Origin: Planctomycetota bacterium
GTDB lineage: Bacteria; JAJVIF01; JAPKYR01
Length of the DNA: 6,695 bases
NCBI GenBank assembly: GCA_030673355.1
Contig: DAOVJF010000148.1
Span: 1-6,695 of the forward strand
Reading direction: 5' to 3'
The translations under genes and the position numbers were made by a program. The notes under the pieces were generated by a model. It was not told where the DNA came from and made no database searches. It was given only the letters and a program-made list of their open reading frames with translations. This document shows positions 1 to 6,351 of the stretch, piece by piece (position 1 is the stretch's first letter; each line of letters begins with the position of its first letter).

Positions 1-317
1 ATAGACCGGAACTTGATAACGGGCGGGTTAAAGGAAAAATTGTCCACATTGATCATTATGGGAATGCCTGGACTAACATCACACGGGAGTTCCTCGAAAA
101 AATCGGTTGGATGGAAAATCCAACTAAAATTGTGCTGACGGTCTCATCGTGTAAAATAAAGGGGCTTAACCGCACTTACCTCGACAGCGAGCCTGGAAAA
201 CCCATTGCACTTATTAATTCATTCACCCTCCTTGAAATCGCCTGGCCGGGTGAATCGGCAAAAGATAAAATGCGGCTCTGGGAAGGGGTCTGGGTCGATG
301 TTTACCTTGAGCCCTGA
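1..317 (+). CDS. SAM hydrolase / SAM hydroxide adenosyltransferase (DUF62), C-terminal part, 5' truncated
   Basis: This is the 3' end of a gene that starts left of the window; its first complete codon is at position 3 and its TGA is at 315-317. The visible 104 residues match the C-terminal beta-barrel domain of the DUF62 family (S-adenosyl-L-methionine hydrolases, related to the fluorinase and chlorinase). Recognisable family blocks are GKIVHIDHYGNAWTNI near the start of the visible part (the usual form is G-x-V-x-x-I-D-x-F-G-N-x-x-T-N-I), and later PGKPIALINSF followed by LLEIA. Family members of this type hydrolyse SAM to adenosine and methionine in the cytoplasm. The N-terminal domain, which carries most of the active site, is not in the window, so activity cannot be judged. 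The family call rests on recalled motifs and is fairly firm; the substrate is inferred from the family. Confidence 0.85.
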   Translation, partial: RPELDNGRVKGKIVHIDHYGNAWTNITREFLEKIGWMENPTKIVLTVSSCKIKGLNRTYLDSEPGKPIALINSFTLLEIAWPGESAKDKMRLWEGVWVDVYLEP

Positions 318-432
318 TGTAACATCATTCCAATGGCCAGCATAATAATTATCAAAAATTGAAAAATTTATGTCAGGTTTCCATGTTTCCAAGCGTTAAG
401 TATTGGGTGGTAATTCTATTTACAAATCACAT

Positions 433-437
433 GGGGA
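433..437 (+). promoter_or_regulatory. Candidate ribosome binding site for comF at GTG 445
   Basis: GGGGA lies seven bases before the GTG at 445. It is only a moderate Shine-Dalgarno match, but the alternative TTG at 403 has no purine-rich site at a suitable distance. This favours the GTG as the start of the ComF-like gene. Confidence 0.4.
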
Positions 438-444
438 TTGCATT

Positions 445-1203
445 GTGCCTGACATTTCAATAACAAGCCTGGCCTTCGATCTCATAACAGGTGCGTTCAA
501 CCTTGTTTTTCCTGGATGGTGCCCGGGATGTGACAGGATCGATCATCATGGATTCTGTCCTGAGTGCTATTCAATGCTTGAACCGATTGACTCCGATCGC
601 AGTTGCAAAAAGTGCGGCTCACCCGGCTTGCCAGGATTCGGGGGAGGGGGAAGCTTGTGCCCTGACTGCAGAACCAGACCCACACGCACAGAACAATCGA
701 TCGCCTCTTTTAAATATTCCGGTCCTTTAAGTCGGGCAATCGTCCGATGGAAGTACCATGACCAAAGGCACCTTTCCAGTATCTTTACAGGCCTCATGAC
801 AGACTGGGTGGTTCTCAACGCTCCCGAGTGGTGGGAAACGCTCGATTTCATAATTCCCACTCCACAGCATCCAGGCACCCTCCGTATCAGAGGATTTTCA
901 CCTCCGGATGAATTATCTGGACAAATCTCAAAATCATTTGCGATCCCATTACTTCCAAGGACCCTTTACAAAATTCGGGAAACGCCGCCTCAGGCAAGGT
1001 TAAGCAGGGAAGACCGTGAGAGAAACCTTTATGAAAGTATGTGTGTGTTTGATGGGTGCCTGGTGTCCGGGAAAAATGTCCTTGTAATCGACGATGTGAT
1101 GACAACCGGTACAACCATGAATGAATGCGCACGCGCGATTCTGAAAGCGGGCGCTCTGAATGTTTACGGATTCGTTCTCGCCCGGCAATCCGAGTATTTT
1201 TGA
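445..1203 (+). CDS. comF: ComF family phosphoribosyltransferase-like protein
   Basis: The gene encodes a 252-residue protein of the ComF/GntX family, whose members are tied to DNA uptake and use of external DNA in competent bacteria, though many occur in bacteria not known to be competent. Numbering from GTG 445, the N-terminus carries eight cysteines in two clusters (C26, C29, C38, C41 and C54, C57, C72, C75), consistent with zinc binding. A short glycine run lies between C57 and C72. The C-terminal half is a type I phosphoribosyltransferase fold ending with the PRPP loop VLVIDDVMTTGTT (residues 212-224, acidic pair D216-D217). An R-x-R-G-F segment and the A-R-L-S-R-E-x-R-x-x-N block are also typical of ComF. 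The frame is open from 400, so TTG 403 (266 residues) is possible, but GTG 445 has the better ribosome site and a family-like N-terminus. The exact reaction is unknown for the family. It lies 127 bp after the SAM hydrolase gene on the same strand. Confidence 0.88.
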   Translation: MPDISITSLAFDLITGAFNLVFPGWCPGCDRIDHHGFCPECYSMLEPIDSDRSCKKCGSPGLPGFGGGGSLCPDCRTRPTRTEQSIASFKYSGPLSRAIVRWKYHDQRHLSSIFTGLMTDWVVLNAPEWWETLDFIIPTPQHPGTLRIRGFSPPDELSGQISKSFAIPLLPRTLYKIRETPPQARLSREDRERNLYESMCVFDGCLVSGKNVLVIDDVMTTGTTMNECARAILKAGALNVYGFVLARQSEYF

Positions 1204-1397
1204 AACCACATATATCGGCACGTTGGGCAAATCTTTTTTTAAACCACTTGATCAAATTTAATTTTTTTGGACAAGAGTGACTTTGTAACATTATTTATAC
1301 CTATTAAATTACCTTTATAACGTTTGTGACCTTTCCACTATCTTCCCATGATATTAATTTGACAAGAATTGTTACCTTCTGTCGGGAGGTTTAATAA
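1204..1397. other. AT-rich intergenic region upstream of the helicase-like gene
   Basis: This is the longest gap in the window and probably holds the comF transcript end and the promoter of the next gene. T runs occur at 1234-1240 and 1262-1268, but neither follows a convincing GC-rich stem. TATAAC at 1316-1321 resembles a -10 box, with only a poor -35 (TTTATA, 1294-1299) at 16 bp spacing. TTGACA at 1359-1364 is a perfect -35 word, but no -10 follows at normal spacing. The word GACAAGA occurs twice, at 1270-1276 and 1361-1367. No start site can be assigned. Confidence 0.35.
1384..1390 (+). promoter_or_regulatory. Strong ribosome binding site of the helicase-like gene
   Basis: GGGAGGT ends seven bases before ATG 1398, an almost ideal Shine-Dalgarno site. 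It fixes the start of the DnaB-like gene and suggests efficient translation. Confidence 0.8.
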
Positions 1398-2954
1398 ATG
1401 GTTGATAGTATAGATCAAACCGGACAGGATACCCTCGGTTTGAATGAAATCACTGAAAATAATGCTGAAGAGATAAATAAGCACATTACCGTTGCACCGA
1501 TTGGCGTCGATCAGTTGACCCTGGAAAGGGAACTCATCGGCGTTTTACTGAAAAAACCGTCCGTTGATCTTGTCAGGATGCTTCGTGAATTTGGCCCGGC
1601 TATCGGTTCCTTTACATCGAGACACAGGCTCGTGATCCATGCCGCTTTCAACTGCCTCCTGGCCAGTGAAGATATCGATGTGGGTTCCATACAACGCCGG
1701 ATGAAAGAAGTCGATGACTGGGACAAATTCGGCGGGTCGGAATACTGGACCGAACTTGCGACCGGCACCGATACAAACGCGGAGGAATTCCCCCGGCTTG
1801 TCCATGCGATGCGGGATTATCATGTCCGGGAGAAATTCCGCCATACCATGGAAATGGCTCTTGGGATGTCGAAAGATTCAACTCGCGATCCGCAAACTGT
1901 TATCAATTTTGTTAGCGAGGAACTCACACAAGCTGTCGCTAGCGGTGGTGAGGAACGCCCGCAATCCGTTGCCGAAATCATGCACGATATTCACCAGGAA
2001 ACAGAACGTGGCGAGGCAACTTTGTTTAAAAACTATGAAACCGGATTTGATGTCCTTGACCATGCAATTTCAGGTGCCGCTGCGAGAGAACTAATCCTGA
2101 TCGGTGGAGCACAGGGTGTCGGTAAAACCATTATGGCAGTGCAAATGGCAAGAAATATGGCCTTGTCCGGACAGGCCCACTGTCTTTACGTTTGCTATGA
2201 GCATGACCCGCTATACCTGTTCAAACGACTTATACCCCTCGAAAGTATCGATCCTGTCAGCGCCACTCCTTTCGACCAGGGATTAACAGAACGGGATGTT
2301 ATTGAGGGAATTGAAAAGGCACGTGAAGGTAAGGTCGGATTTGTTGACCTTTTGAAAAATTCGCATCGTGGGAAAATGGTCCTCGACAGGCTTGAGGATT
2401 ACAAGGATAAGCTGTTCTTCATAAAGGGTAATTCCATCAAGACCACAATCCAGGCGTTGAGAAGAATGGTCCTGGAAGCGAAAGCACAATACGGCAATGT
2501 CGTCCTGTTTGTTGACTACCTTCAGAAAGTTCCGGTATTCCCGGAACCGGCTACCGAAGATGAGAAAATTACATTCATCACCCAGGGTCTCAAGGACCTT
2601 GCCCTGAGCACCGACATTCCGGTATTTGCTGTTGTCGCCGCCGACCGTGAGGGCCTGAAAGCCAAGCGAATGCATATTTATCACCTGAGGGGTTCATCGG
2701 CGATCGACTACGAGGCGGATATCTGTCTTATTCTCAATGATAAATCGAAAATTATCTCCAAGTCGAACATAGTCTATAACCCGTCAAAAATGACCGAATT
2801 CAAGCGTTGGGTGATTTGTACGATCGAAAAGAACCGTACCGGCCAGAAAATGGTCGACCTTGAATTCCAGAAACAATTCAAGTACTTCTGCTTCGATCCA
2901 AACGGACGCCTGGTGCAGGAGACCCTGATCGACGAGAAGATTTACAAGGAATAA
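1398..2954 (+). CDS. DnaB-family helicase-like protein (DnaB N-terminal and RecA-like C-terminal domains), divergent
   Basis: The 518-residue product has DnaB order: a 38-residue acidic leader, a DnaB-N-like helical domain (about 39-145, beginning QLTLERELIGVLL and including an F-G-G-x-x-Y-W-x-E-L-A block), a linker, then a RecA-like ATPase (about 205-510) opening with TGFDVLD. Walker A is GGAQGVGKT (236-244), the catalytic glutamate is E268 in CYEHD, Walker B is VVLFVDYLQ (D373), LRGSSAIDYEAD matches the DnaB LRESGAIEQDAD block, and EKNRTG supplies the K478 and R480 finger residues. By family these proteins form hexameric rings that use ATP to move on single-stranded DNA. Two points are unusual: the motif H3 segment reads IPVFAVVAADRE, so the usual glutamine is A414, and the stretch between the LRGSSAI block and the finger looks longer than normal. 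It appears to be its own transcription unit, with no primase, loader or ribosomal protein gene beside it. It could be a divergent dnaB or a specialised paralogue; I lean to the latter and give no symbol. Confidence 0.8.
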   Translation: MVDSIDQTGQDTLGLNEITENNAEEINKHITVAPIGVDQLTLERELIGVLLKKPSVDLVRMLREFGPAIGSFTSRHRLVIHAAFNCLLASEDIDVGSIQRRMKEVDDWDKFGGSEYWTELATGTDTNAEEFPRLVHAMRDYHVREKFRHTMEMALGMSKDSTRDPQTVINFVSEELTQAVASGGEERPQSVAEIMHDIHQETERGEATLFKNYETGFDVLDHAISGAAARELILIGGAQGVGKTIMAVQMARNMALSGQAHCLYVCYEHDPLYLFKRLIPLESIDPVSATPFDQGLTERDVIEGIEKAREGKVGFVDLLKNSHRGKMVLDRLEDYKDKLFFIKGNSIKTTIQALRRMVLEAKAQYGNVVLFVDYLQKVPVFPEPATEDEKITFITQGLKDLALSTDIPVFAVVAADREGLKAKRMHIYHLRGSSAIDYEADICLILNDKSKIISKSNIVYNPSKMTEFKRWVICTIEKNRTGQKMVDLEFQKQFKYFCFDPNGRLVQETLIDEKIYKE

Positions 2955-3059
2955 TTCTAAATAGCTATTAATCGATCTTCCCTGGGTCACATGTTATGAA
3001 CAGCTGAAGTCGCTATAAGAATCTCAACTATTCGACACTGGATCATACTATTTTTCATT

Positions 3060-3067
3060 GGGAGAAG
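3060..3067 (+). promoter_or_regulatory. Ribosome binding site of the histidine kinase gene
   Basis: GGGAGAAG ends four bases before ATG 3072, with its GGAG core seven bases away. It supports this ATG as the start of the kinase. The 117 bp gap before the kinase holds no convincing promoter or terminator; AATAGCTATT at 2960-2969 is a short perfect palindrome without a T run. Confidence 0.65.
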
Positions 3068-3071
3068 TTTC

Positions 3072-5132
3072 ATGTCCGATGCAAACGATAAACTTTATGA
3101 ACAAACTGAGATGATTAACCATCAGGACTGCGACCACAACGAAACGCTCAGTAATCAAATGCATGTACTCGACAAGCGTGTCAGGGAATTGCGTTGTATG
3201 TATCGTATTTCAGACCTCGCAGCACTTCCGGGAATTTCACTCAATGCAATGATCCAGGGCATTGTGGATTTAATGCCATCCTCGTGGCAGTATCCGGAAA
3301 TTACGTGCGCCAGAATTATTTACGGTGACTGTGAATATAAAACAAACCATTTCCGGACTACGGATTGGTCGCTTAAAAGTGACATCGTTGCCGGGAACGA
3401 TAAAATTGGGGCTGTTGAGGTTTATTATCTTGATAAAATGCCTGAAATTGATGAGGGTCCATTTCTTGAGGAAGAGAGAACTCTAATCGAGGCCGTAGCC
3501 AAAAGGCTAGGCGAAACAATCCAGTACAAGGAAACCCGGGATCGTCTGAAAATCCTTGAACGGGCGGTTGAGAACAGTCTGGATGGGATCGTTGTCTGTG
3601 ATATTAACGGAAATATTAAGTACACAAATTCAGCCTGGGAAACTATGCATGGCTATGATAAAAATAGCGGATCCGCTGATCACCTTAGCCATTATTTTAA
3701 TAGTTCTCAGATTGATGAAGAAGTTACACCATTGCTTGTTAACTTAATCAATGATGTTACCCATGAGAGGGAGATCTGGCATACGAGGAAAGACGGAACA
3801 GTCTTTCCCACCTTAATGTCCTGCGCCAAGATGGTTGATGAAGATGATAATTCAGTTGAAATCGTCGCAGTTACCAGGGATATAACCGAAAGGAAACATG
3901 CTACGGAGGAACATGCAAGACTGGCGTCAATTATCGACCAGGCCGCTGAGATTATTATCATTACTGACCTGGATGGTTTCATTGAATATGTTAACCCGGC
4001 ATTTGAGCTGGTTACAGGTTATAAGTCAGATGAAATTATCGGTATTAATTATGAGACTCTTGCCAATGGCACGGATAAAGGAATTTTTCATAAAGAAATT
4101 CAAAGTATATTGAAACACGGTGTCACCTGGTCGGGCCAGCTGGCACACAGAAAGAAAAACGGCAAATTTTACAATGAAGAAGTTAGCGTTCTCCCGATTA
4201 AAGATCCATCCGGGACCATTATTAATTATGTATCGATTGGACGCGATGTTACAGAGCAGTTAACCCTTGAGAGGCAGCTCAGACAGGCTCAAAAACTTGA
4301 ATCTATCGGTCAGCTGTCCGCTGGGATCGCTCACGAGATTAATACTCCCATGCAGTACGTTGGCGATAATACTGAATTCCTTTCATACAGCATTGAAAAA
4401 ATTCTGGACCTGACCAAGAAATATGGTGACTTATTCCAATCTGTTCGTGACGGTGAAATCAAAGCCGATAAGGTTAAATCTGTTGAGGATGCCCTGCAGG
4501 AAACAAATATCGAGCAGATATCCACAATGGTGGATGATGCGATCAAGGAATCTCTTGAGGGCATCAACCGTGTCGTAGAAATTGTTAAAGCCATGAAGGA
4601 CTTCTCCCATATGGGCTCGGGGGAGAAAACGGTAATAGATATTAACAAAGCCATTAAAAGCACCGTTACAATTGCGAGAAACGAATGGAAATATGTTTCT
4701 GAGCTCGAAACGGATCTTGACAGTTCAATTCCCGGTGTGAATTGTATTCCGGGAGAAATCAACCAGGTAATATTGAACCTGATAACAAATGCTGCACACA
4801 CGATTGGCAAGCAACTGGGTGATAAGTCTGCGGAGAAGGGATTAATAAAGATCAGCACCAGGTTGGATGGTGACTGGGTTGAAATACGATGCAAAGACAC
4901 CGGGACAGGCATCCCTCTGAAAATCCAGGACAGGATATTTGATCCGTTTTTCACAACTAAAGAGGTCGGTAAGGGAACCGGGCAGGGTCTGTCGATTGCC
5001 CACTCTGTCATCACTGAAAAACATGGAGGTTCGATTACATTTGAGACACAACAAGGCAAGGGCACCTGTTTCATCGTTCGATTGCCGCTCAAATCTGACG
5101 AGGATGAACTGGAGGCAGAAGATAGTGAGTAA
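3072..5132 (+). CDS. Soluble PAS-domain sensor histidine kinase
   Basis: This is a 686-residue cytoplasmic histidine kinase with no signal peptide or membrane segment. Residues about 28-150 form an N-terminal input domain, probably GAF-like, starting with a heptad-like stretch (VLDKRVRELRCMYRISDLA) and containing WQYPEITCARI (72-82) and IGAVEVYY. Two PAS domains follow: about 158-275 (GIVVCDINGNIKYTNSAW, ending DITER at 270) and 281-396 (IIIITDLDGFIEYVNPAF, ending DVTEQ at 392). The dimerisation domain carries the phosphoacceptor H421 in AGIAHEINTP. The ATPase domain has its N box at NLITNAAHT (N569, N573), G1 box DTGTGI (609-614), DPFFTTK (624-630) and G2 box GKGTGQGL. H421 lies about 150 residues before N573, longer than in many kinases, so the dimerisation hairpin is extended. 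All catalytic motifs are intact. There is no attached receiver, so it should signal to separate regulators, and two follow directly. The ligand is unknown. The gene overlaps the next by 8 bp. Confidence 0.93.
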   Translation: MSDANDKLYEQTEMINHQDCDHNETLSNQMHVLDKRVRELRCMYRISDLAALPGISLNAMIQGIVDLMPSSWQYPEITCARIIYGDCEYKTNHFRTTDWSLKSDIVAGNDKIGAVEVYYLDKMPEIDEGPFLEEERTLIEAVAKRLGETIQYKETRDRLKILERAVENSLDGIVVCDINGNIKYTNSAWETMHGYDKNSGSADHLSHYFNSSQIDEEVTPLLVNLINDVTHEREIWHTRKDGTVFPTLMSCAKMVDEDDNSVEIVAVTRDITERKHATEEHARLASIIDQAAEIIIITDLDGFIEYVNPAFELVTGYKSDEIIGINYETLANGTDKGIFHKEIQSILKHGVTWSGQLAHRKKNGKFYNEEVSVLPIKDPSGTIINYVSIGRDVTEQLTLERQLRQAQKLESIGQLSAGIAHEINTPMQYVGDNTEFLSYSIEKILDLTKKYGDLFQSVRDGEIKADKVKSVEDALQETNIEQISTMVDDAIKESLEGINRVVEIVKAMKDFSHMGSGEKTVIDINKAIKSTVTIARNEWKYVSELETDLDSSIPGVNCIPGEINQVILNLITNAAHTIGKQLGDKSAEKGLIKISTRLDGDWVEIRCKDTGTGIPLKIQDRIFDPFFTTKEVGKGTGQGLSIAHSVITEKHGGSITFETQQGKGTCFIVRLPLKSDEDELEAEDSE
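5111..5115 (+). promoter_or_regulatory. Ribosome binding site inside the kinase gene, sets GTG 5125 start
   Basis: GGAGG within the last codons of the kinase gene lies nine bases before GTG 5125. It chooses this GTG over the in-frame ATG at 5104, which the site lies downstream of, and over the much longer open frame reaching back to 4939. Translation is probably coupled to that of the kinase. Confidence 0.75.
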
Positions 5133-6351
5133 GATAAGGATCATGTTTGTTGACGATGAACCTAAAGTACTGCGTGGAATCAAGCGAATGATGATGACTG
5201 TCCAGCATGACTGGGTAATTAATTTTGCGGAGAGCGGGGATAAAGCGCTTGAAATGTTGGCCCTGGAACCTTATGAAGTTATCGTTTCCGATATCCGTAT
5301 GCCTGGAATGAGTGGGATCGAACTCCTGACCGAGGTGAAAAATAAATATCCCTCCACTGTGAGAATTGCTTTATCAGGCCAGGTGGATAATAAGGATTTT
5401 ATAAAATCAGTCGGGCCAATACACCAGTTCCTGTCAAAGCCTTGTAATGCAATCACATTAAAATCTACCATTGTACGGGCATGTGCGTTAAGGAGCCTTC
5501 TTGATAACGAAAGGCTGACCCGTATTACTTCCGAAATGGAATCGCTTCCAAGCTTGCCGGACTATTACAAAAAACTCCTGGAGGAAATCGCATCAAAGGA
5601 TGCATCCGCGAAATCTGTCGGGAAGATCGTCTCCCAGGACATGAGTATGACGGCCAAGCTCCTGCAGTTGGTCAATTCAGCATTCTTTGGTGTTGCCAGG
5701 CATATTTCCGATCCTGCGCAGGCTGTAATGATCCTTGGTATGAATGTGGTTAGAGACCTTGCATTAATGACGCATACTTTTTCGCAATTTAAAATCAGCC
5801 ATGATAAGAAGTACCTTCTTGACGCCCTCTGGAACCATAGTATCAAGGTTACCGGCTTGTCGGAGAAAATTGCCAGGGCTGAGGATTTCGGGAAGGAAAT
5901 GCTGGACGAAGCTCTGACTGCGGGCTTGCTGCATGACATTGGCAAACTGGTTCTGGCTTCAAAAGTTCAGTCTGATTACGATAAAATCCTTAAAGAAATT
6001 TCACAGAGCGGTAAGCCCGCACATGAAGTTGAATACGATATCATCGGTGCATCGCATGCTGAGGTTGGCGCGTACCTTCTTGGTTTATGGGGATTAAGCG
6101 ACTCAATAGTAGAAGCAATCGCCTACCATCACGATCCCATGAAAAGCCCGGGGAGCAAGTCCAGCTGTCTGACTGCAGTCCACGTTAGTAATGTAATCGC
6201 TATGAATTCACACAAGTTGAAACCTACTGACGAGGATTTGATTGACGGTATATGTATGGAATACCTTGAGAAACTTGGCCTGGTTGACAGGCTGCCTGTC
6301 TGGCTCAAGACTTGCAGGGAAGAACTGTTGGAGGATATTAATAATGCTTGA
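5125..6351 (+). CDS. Response regulator with receiver and HDOD domains
   Basis: The product has 408 residues from GTG 5125. Residues 1-120 are a receiver domain: acidic pocket D10-D11, phosphoacceptor D56 in VSDIRMPGMSG, S84 and K105 in LSKPC. Residues about 130-340 are an HDOD domain, with SLPSLPDYYKKLL at its start, VSQDMSMTAKLLQLVNSAFFG and an A-V-x-I-L-G-M block. Unlike many HDOD proteins it keeps HD-superfamily residues: H238 (LWNHS), H270-D271 (LLHDIGK), H311 (SHAEVGAYLL) and H335-H336-D337 (AYHHDP). This set could bind metal. HDOD proteins are linked to signalling, often around cyclic dinucleotides, motility or stress, but a general reaction is not established. The most likely input is phosphorylation by the adjacent kinase, whose gene it overlaps by 8 bp; it overlaps the next gene by another 8 bp. 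The start is chosen from the GGAGG site and because the receiver begins directly with SKIRIMFVDDEP. Output and target are unknown. Confidence 0.9.
   Translation: MSKIRIMFVDDEPKVLRGIKRMMMTVQHDWVINFAESGDKALEMLALEPYEVIVSDIRMPGMSGIELLTEVKNKYPSTVRIALSGQVDNKDFIKSVGPIHQFLSKPCNAITLKSTIVRACALRSLLDNERLTRITSEMESLPSLPDYYKKLLEEIASKDASAKSVGKIVSQDMSMTAKLLQLVNSAFFGVARHISDPAQAVMILGMNVVRDLALMTHTFSQFKISHDKKYLLDALWNHSIKVTGLSEKIARAEDFGKEMLDEALTAGLLHDIGKLVLASKVQSDYDKILKEISQSGKPAHEVEYDIIGASHAEVGAYLLGLWGLSDSIVEAIAYHHDPMKSPGSKSSCLTAVHVSNVIAMNSHKLKPTDEDLIDGICMEYLEKLGLVDRLPVWLKTCREELLEDINNA
6330..6334 (+). promoter_or_regulatory. Ribosome binding site inside the HDOD gene for the last receiver gene
   Basis: GGAGG lies nine bases before ATG 6344, the same distance as at the previous gene junction. 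It lies inside the end of the HDOD gene, as expected for coupled translation. Confidence 0.7.

Noticed and set aside
1213..1240. Possible terminator after comF ending in a T run
   Set aside because: The T run is real, but the bases before it form no stable GC-rich stem; only tiny TTG/CAA pairings are possible.
1362..1372. ACAA-GAA-TTGT inverted repeat as an operator
   Set aside because: The arms are only four bases, which is expected by chance in an AT-rich gap, and there is no second full copy nearby.
1359..1390. Promoter based on the perfect -35 word TTGACA at 1359-1364
   Set aside because: No -10-like hexamer occurs 16-18 bases downstream; that position runs into the ribosome binding site of the helicase-like gene.
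1398..2954. Mobile-element or phage origin of the helicase-like gene
   Set aside because: No integrase, phage structural gene, repeats or tRNA junction is visible, and its codon use looks like that of its neighbours by eye.
2960..2969. Palindrome AATAGCTATT after the helicase-like gene as a terminator
   Set aside because: It has no loop, is AT-rich and is not followed by a T run.
4331..5092. Long open frame of 253 codons on the - strand
   Set aside because: It lies wholly inside the histidine kinase gene, whose catalytic motifs are intact in the + frame. Its translation is serine- and isoleucine-rich with no recognisable domain, as expected of a shadow frame.
4939..5124. N-terminal extension of the HDOD regulator back to ATG 4939
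   Set aside because: The extra 62 residues would overlap the kinase's ATP-binding domain, look like an out-of-frame translation, and lie ahead of a receiver that begins normally at GTG 5125 with its own GGAGG.
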